DNA of 64,000 nt from Thermosynechococcus vestitus BP-1 (GTDB taxonomy: Bacteria > Cyanobacteriota > Cyanobacteriia > Thermosynechococcales > Thermosynechococcaceae), in assembly GCF_000011345.1 (NCBI RefSeq), contig NC_004113.1:1116001-1180000 (forward strand), read 5' to 3'. Of the stretch, positions 61,331 through 64,000 are shown piece by piece. Within the stretch, counting starts at the first letter, position 1. Each line of letters starts with the position of its first letter. The position numbers and the translations under genes were made by a program. The notes under the pieces were generated by a model. The model saw only the letters and a program-made list of their open reading frames with translations. It ran no database searches and was not told the DNA's origin.

Positions 61331-63079
61331 ATGATCAACTGGCATAAACCATTCTGGCGGTGGGGCGCGATCGCCGTTTTGACCTTCTTTTTAGCCATTC
61401 TTTCTCCTTGGCTGAGCCTGGCTCAACTCCCCCTACCGGCAATCCATCAAAATCCTGCAACTCCGCTACCGCCTGGCGTCACTCGCATTGGTGAACTAGA
61501 AATTACCGATGTGCGTTTTGATGGCAACACCCTCTTTACAATTGCTGCACCGACCGTTCGCGATCGCAGTAAACTCGGTGATGTCATGCCCGTTGAACTC
61601 CGGGCCGAACTCATCCAGTCCAATCTACGACGGGTACTCCATAGTGCCCTTGAGGCCGACCGGCGATCGCCGGCGAGAGTAGATATTGGTGTTGCCCGCC
61701 TCCATAATGCTTTGGTCATCAGTGCTCGCATTGGCCAAGCGGAACGCACCACTCGCCTCCTGACGGTCACCGAGGCCGACAGCGACTACCATCAACTGCC
61801 CCCCGAAACCCTTGCCCAGCAGTGGCGAGACATTTTGCAGGAGCAGATGAACCAAGCGATTCAAGAACGCACCCACGCTGCCCTAATCAGGCAAACCGAG
61901 CAGGCTGTCTTGATTTTTTTCAAGGTGGGAGCAGGCAGTTTTGCCATTTTCATTGTGCAGCGATTCTTAACCCGCCAACGCCAGCATCTGCAAGGGCAAT
62001 TGGATACAGCGACCACTCAAACCGCCGAACCCGAATGGGTTTTGCCGCTTCTACCCCAGCTGCGACATCACTTTTTTCTCAAGCAGCGCATTAAACTCAT
62101 TCATCTCGTTCGCTATCTGCTGTTGTGGGTACAAGTGGCTCTCTGGCTGCTCGGCCTAGCAGCCATTCTGCGGCTTTTCCCCATGACCCGCTGGCTGAGT
62201 TCTCAAGTCTATGGCCTGCCAATTCTCTGGATGGTGGTCTGGTTTGGCACTGGGCTGCTGAATCAATTTGCCGATTTGGCCTGCGATCGCCTTCGTGTCT
62301 TCTGGGAGCAAAATAATCTGCTCAAGTTTGCCGATACCCAGCGCCAAACATTGCGGATTAGCACCACCATTGAAGTGATGCGGAGTTTGAAGACCGCAGT
62401 GATTTATTTAACGCGGCTGGTGGTCATTCTAAGTTCGCTGGGAATGCCTGTCTCATCCATTTTGGCGGTGGGGGGCTTTCTTGCCCTGGCCATTTCCCTT
62501 GGTTCCCAAAATTTGGTTAAGGATGTGATCAATGGCCTGTTAATTGTCTGGGAAGACCAATACGGCATTGGCGATGTGGTGCAAATTGAATCCTATTCAG
62601 GAATGGTAGAAAACCTCAACTTACGAATCACGCAACTGCGCAATGCTGAGGGGCATCTCATCACGATTCCCAATAGTACAATTACAAAGGTGGCCAACCT
62701 GACCCGTACTTGGTCACGGGTTAACCTAGAACTGTGGGTGGATATTGAAACTAATCCCGATCGCCTGTTGTCGTTGCTGAATGACTTAAGTAACCATTTT
62801 TACGAGGAACCTGAGTGGCAACTCAAGATGCTGGAGCGGCCAGAGATCCTAGGAATCGATCAGATTACTGCCAGTGGCTTACTCGTGCGCATTTGGATTA
62901 AGACACAACCGGGACAACAATGGGCAGTGGGGCGGGAGTTTCGCCGTCGTCTTCTCAACCTCATGGCGGCAGAGGGAATTGCCGTGGGTCGGCTGCATCA
63001 ACAGCTGCATTTGGTGCGCGATCGCAACGGCAAAAACGGTAACGATAAAAAGACCTATCCGTTTCCCTTGGAATCTTGA
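61331..63079 (+). CDS. MscS-family mechanosensitive ion channel
   Basis: 582 residues. A signal peptide (about 1-31) is followed by a long periplasmic domain (about 32-190), three to four membrane segments (about 195-215, 260-290, 295-320, 350-400) and the MscS core: VGGFLALAISLGSQNLVKDV (pore helix with Gly/Ala packing), GDVVQIESYSGMVENLNLRI and ITIPNSTITKVANLTRTW (beta domain). It is larger than E. coli MscS and closer to the extended YnaI/MscM-like forms. The next gene starts two bases after the stop. Confidence 0.92.
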   Translation: MINWHKPFWRWGAIAVLTFFLAILSPWLSLAQLPLPAIHQNPATPLPPGVTRIGELEITDVRFDGNTLFTIAAPTVRDRSKLGDVMPVELRAELIQSNLRRVLHSALEADRRSPARVDIGVARLHNALVISARIGQAERTTRLLTVTEADSDYHQLPPETLAQQWRDILQEQMNQAIQERTHAALIRQTEQAVLIFFKVGAGSFAIFIVQRFLTRQRQHLQGQLDTATTQTAEPEWVLPLLPQLRHHFFLKQRIKLIHLVRYLLLWVQVALWLLGLAAILRLFPMTRWLSSQVYGLPILWMVVWFGTGLLNQFADLACDRLRVFWEQNNLLKFADTQRQTLRISTTIEVMRSLKTAVIYLTRLVVILSSLGMPVSSILAVGGFLALAISLGSQNLVKDVINGLLIVWEDQYGIGDVVQIESYSGMVENLNLRITQLRNAEGHLITIPNSTITKVANLTRTWSRVNLELWVDIETNPDRLLSLLNDLSNHFYEEPEWQLKMLERPEILGIDQITASGLLVRIWIKTQPGQQWAVGREFRRRLLNLMAAEGIAVGRLHQQLHLVRDRNGKNGNDKKTYPFPLES

Positions 63080-63081
63080 GC

Positions 63082-64000
63082 GTGACTCGGCGCATTTTGG
63101 TCATCGGCGGTGGTGCCGCTGGATTTTTTGGAGCAATCTCCTGTGCCACGGCTAATCCTCGCGATCGCGTCACTATTTTGGAAGCTGGGGCAGCAGTGCT
63201 CAGCAAAGTCCGCATCTCTGGTGGCGGTCGCTGCAATGTCACCCACCACTGTTTTGATCCGGCCCTGTTGGTGCAACACTATCCCCGTGGTGGCAAGGCC
63301 TTACGGGGTGCCTTTAGTCGCTTCCAACCCCAAGACACGATCGCTTGGTTTGAGGCGCGGGGAGTAAAGCTGAAAACTGAGGCCGATGGGCGGATCTTTC
63401 CTGTGACTGATGATTCAGAAACGATTATTGATTGCCTTGTGCAGGAAGCAACGGCCTTGGGCATTCGCATTCGTACCCATGCAGCGGTCAAGGACATTGC
63501 CAAAGTGGGCAGCCAGTTTCACGTCACGATCGCTCAGCAGGCTCAGCCCCTTGTGGGCGATCGCATCCTTTTGGCCACCGGCAGTAGTGCCCAAGGATAT
63601 CGCTTGGCGGCGCAATTGGGACACCGCATTATTCCTCCGGTTCCTTCTTTGTTTACGTTTCAAATTGAGGACCCCCTCCTGCAGGAGCGCTCAGGCCTCA
63701 GTGTGCCAGCCGTGCAAGCTACCCTCAAGCTGCCGCAGCAGCCCCCCTTGACGCAAACAGGGGCAATTCTCGTTACCCATTGGGGCTTCAGTGGCCCCGT
63801 GGTCTTAAAACTCTCGGCATGGGGAGCGCGGGCCTTGGCGGCTCACAACTATCGCGGCATCCTAGGGATCAACTGGCTCCCCCACCTCTCGCTGCCGCAG
63901 ATTCAAGGGGAGTTGGCCGCCTGTCGCAGCCATACCCCAAAGCGGGCGATCGCGAACCATTGTCCCTTTCCGCTGCCCCGTCGCCTCTGGAACTACTGGA
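63082..64000 (+). CDS. HI0933-family (BaiN-like) flavoprotein, C-terminus beyond window
   Basis: Open frame of 306 codons from GTG 63082 (VTRRILVIGGGAAGFFGAIS) running off the right edge without a stop. The FAD site GGGAAGFFGAI and the family signature SGGGRCNVTHHCFDP are clear, with GRIFPVTDDSETIIDCL and ILLATGSSAQGYRLAAQLG downstream. Members are annotated as NAD(P)/FAD-dependent oxidoreductases or aminoacetone oxidases; the true reaction is uncertain. It starts two bases after the channel gene stop. Confidence 0.88.
   Translation, partial: MTRRILVIGGGAAGFFGAISCATANPRDRVTILEAGAAVLSKVRISGGGRCNVTHHCFDPALLVQHYPRGGKALRGAFSRFQPQDTIAWFEARGVKLKTEADGRIFPVTDDSETIIDCLVQEATALGIRIRTHAAVKDIAKVGSQFHVTIAQQAQPLVGDRILLATGSSAQGYRLAAQLGHRIIPPVPSLFTFQIEDPLLQERSGLSVPAVQATLKLPQQPPLTQTGAILVTHWGFSGPVVLKLSAWGARALAAHNYRGILGINWLPHLSLPQIQGELAACRSHTPKRAIANHCPFPLPRRLWNYW

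Noticed and set aside
1-64000. CRISPR array or cas genes
   Set aside because: I saw no regularly spaced direct repeats and no Cas proteins. The RecB-like nuclease at 1254 has Cas4-like cysteines but no cas neighbours.
1-64000. Prophage
   Set aside because: No capsid, terminase, tail, portal or phage integrase genes. The transposable elements and introns account for the foreign DNA.

Overview
The window comes from a cyanobacterial chromosome, most likely a thermophilic unicellular strain of the Thermosynechococcus type. Several lineage-typical genes support this: a flavodiiron protein, Ycf51, NdhN, Thf1/Psb29, an NdbB-like quinone reductase, a CruA/CruP-type cyclase, DUF3086/DUF3119 neighbours and a urea-transport operon with an NtcA-type promoter. 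The HIP1 palindrome GCGATCGC is dense throughout, and the group II introns belong to an ORF-less/ORF-bearing family like the one known from T. elongatus. The species call is inference from content; no database was consulted.

Layout. 1-27 kb is compact housekeeping DNA: a TldD/PmbA-like end fragment, RNase D, a RecB-like nuclease, a degenerate M48 protein, ClpS, a flavodiiron protein, tRNA-Leu embedded antisense in sufE, a cobalamin riboswitch with metE, tRNA-Val, ycf51-sufU, a tandem PTPS protein, squalene synthase with a divergent HpnG-like phosphorylase, a Ser/Thr kinase, secG, FKBP, radA, cobU, an ABC permease, argF, plsY and birA. 35.4-42.1 kb holds urtABCDE and an ExbB-like protein. 45.2-64 kb is again housekeeping: FHA-kinase, ndhN, dnaX, thf1, a HAD hydrolase, ndbB, ruvC, a cyclase-like flavoprotein, aspS, an MscS channel and a partial HI0933-type flavoprotein.

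Mobile and decayed DNA is concentrated at 26.9-35.4 kb, 43.0-45.1 kb and 56.5-58.1 kb. In the first block one NYN/LOTUS-type gene is broken by a nonsense codon, an IS481-family element with a perfect 6-bp target duplication, and an IS200/IS605 element. Removing both elements in silico restores one reading frame. Next to it lie a truncated DevC-like permease, a degenerate DarT-like toxin remnant, and a group II twintron whose inner ORF-less intron sits one base before the outer intron's RT start codon. In the second block another ORF-less intron interrupts a tnpB gene two bases after its GTG start codon; removing it restores a normal TnpB N-terminus. The third block is a second copy of the IS200/IS605 element.

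How it works together. metE sits under a B12 riboswitch beside salvage capacity (cobU). The urt operon carries a well-spaced NtcA box and -10 element just downstream of the twintron. SufE and SufU supply the Fe-S pathway. Squalene synthase and the adjacent phosphorylase suggest hopanoid metabolism. The most notable material is the start-codon-proximal insertion of the ORF-less introns and the nested mobile elements.
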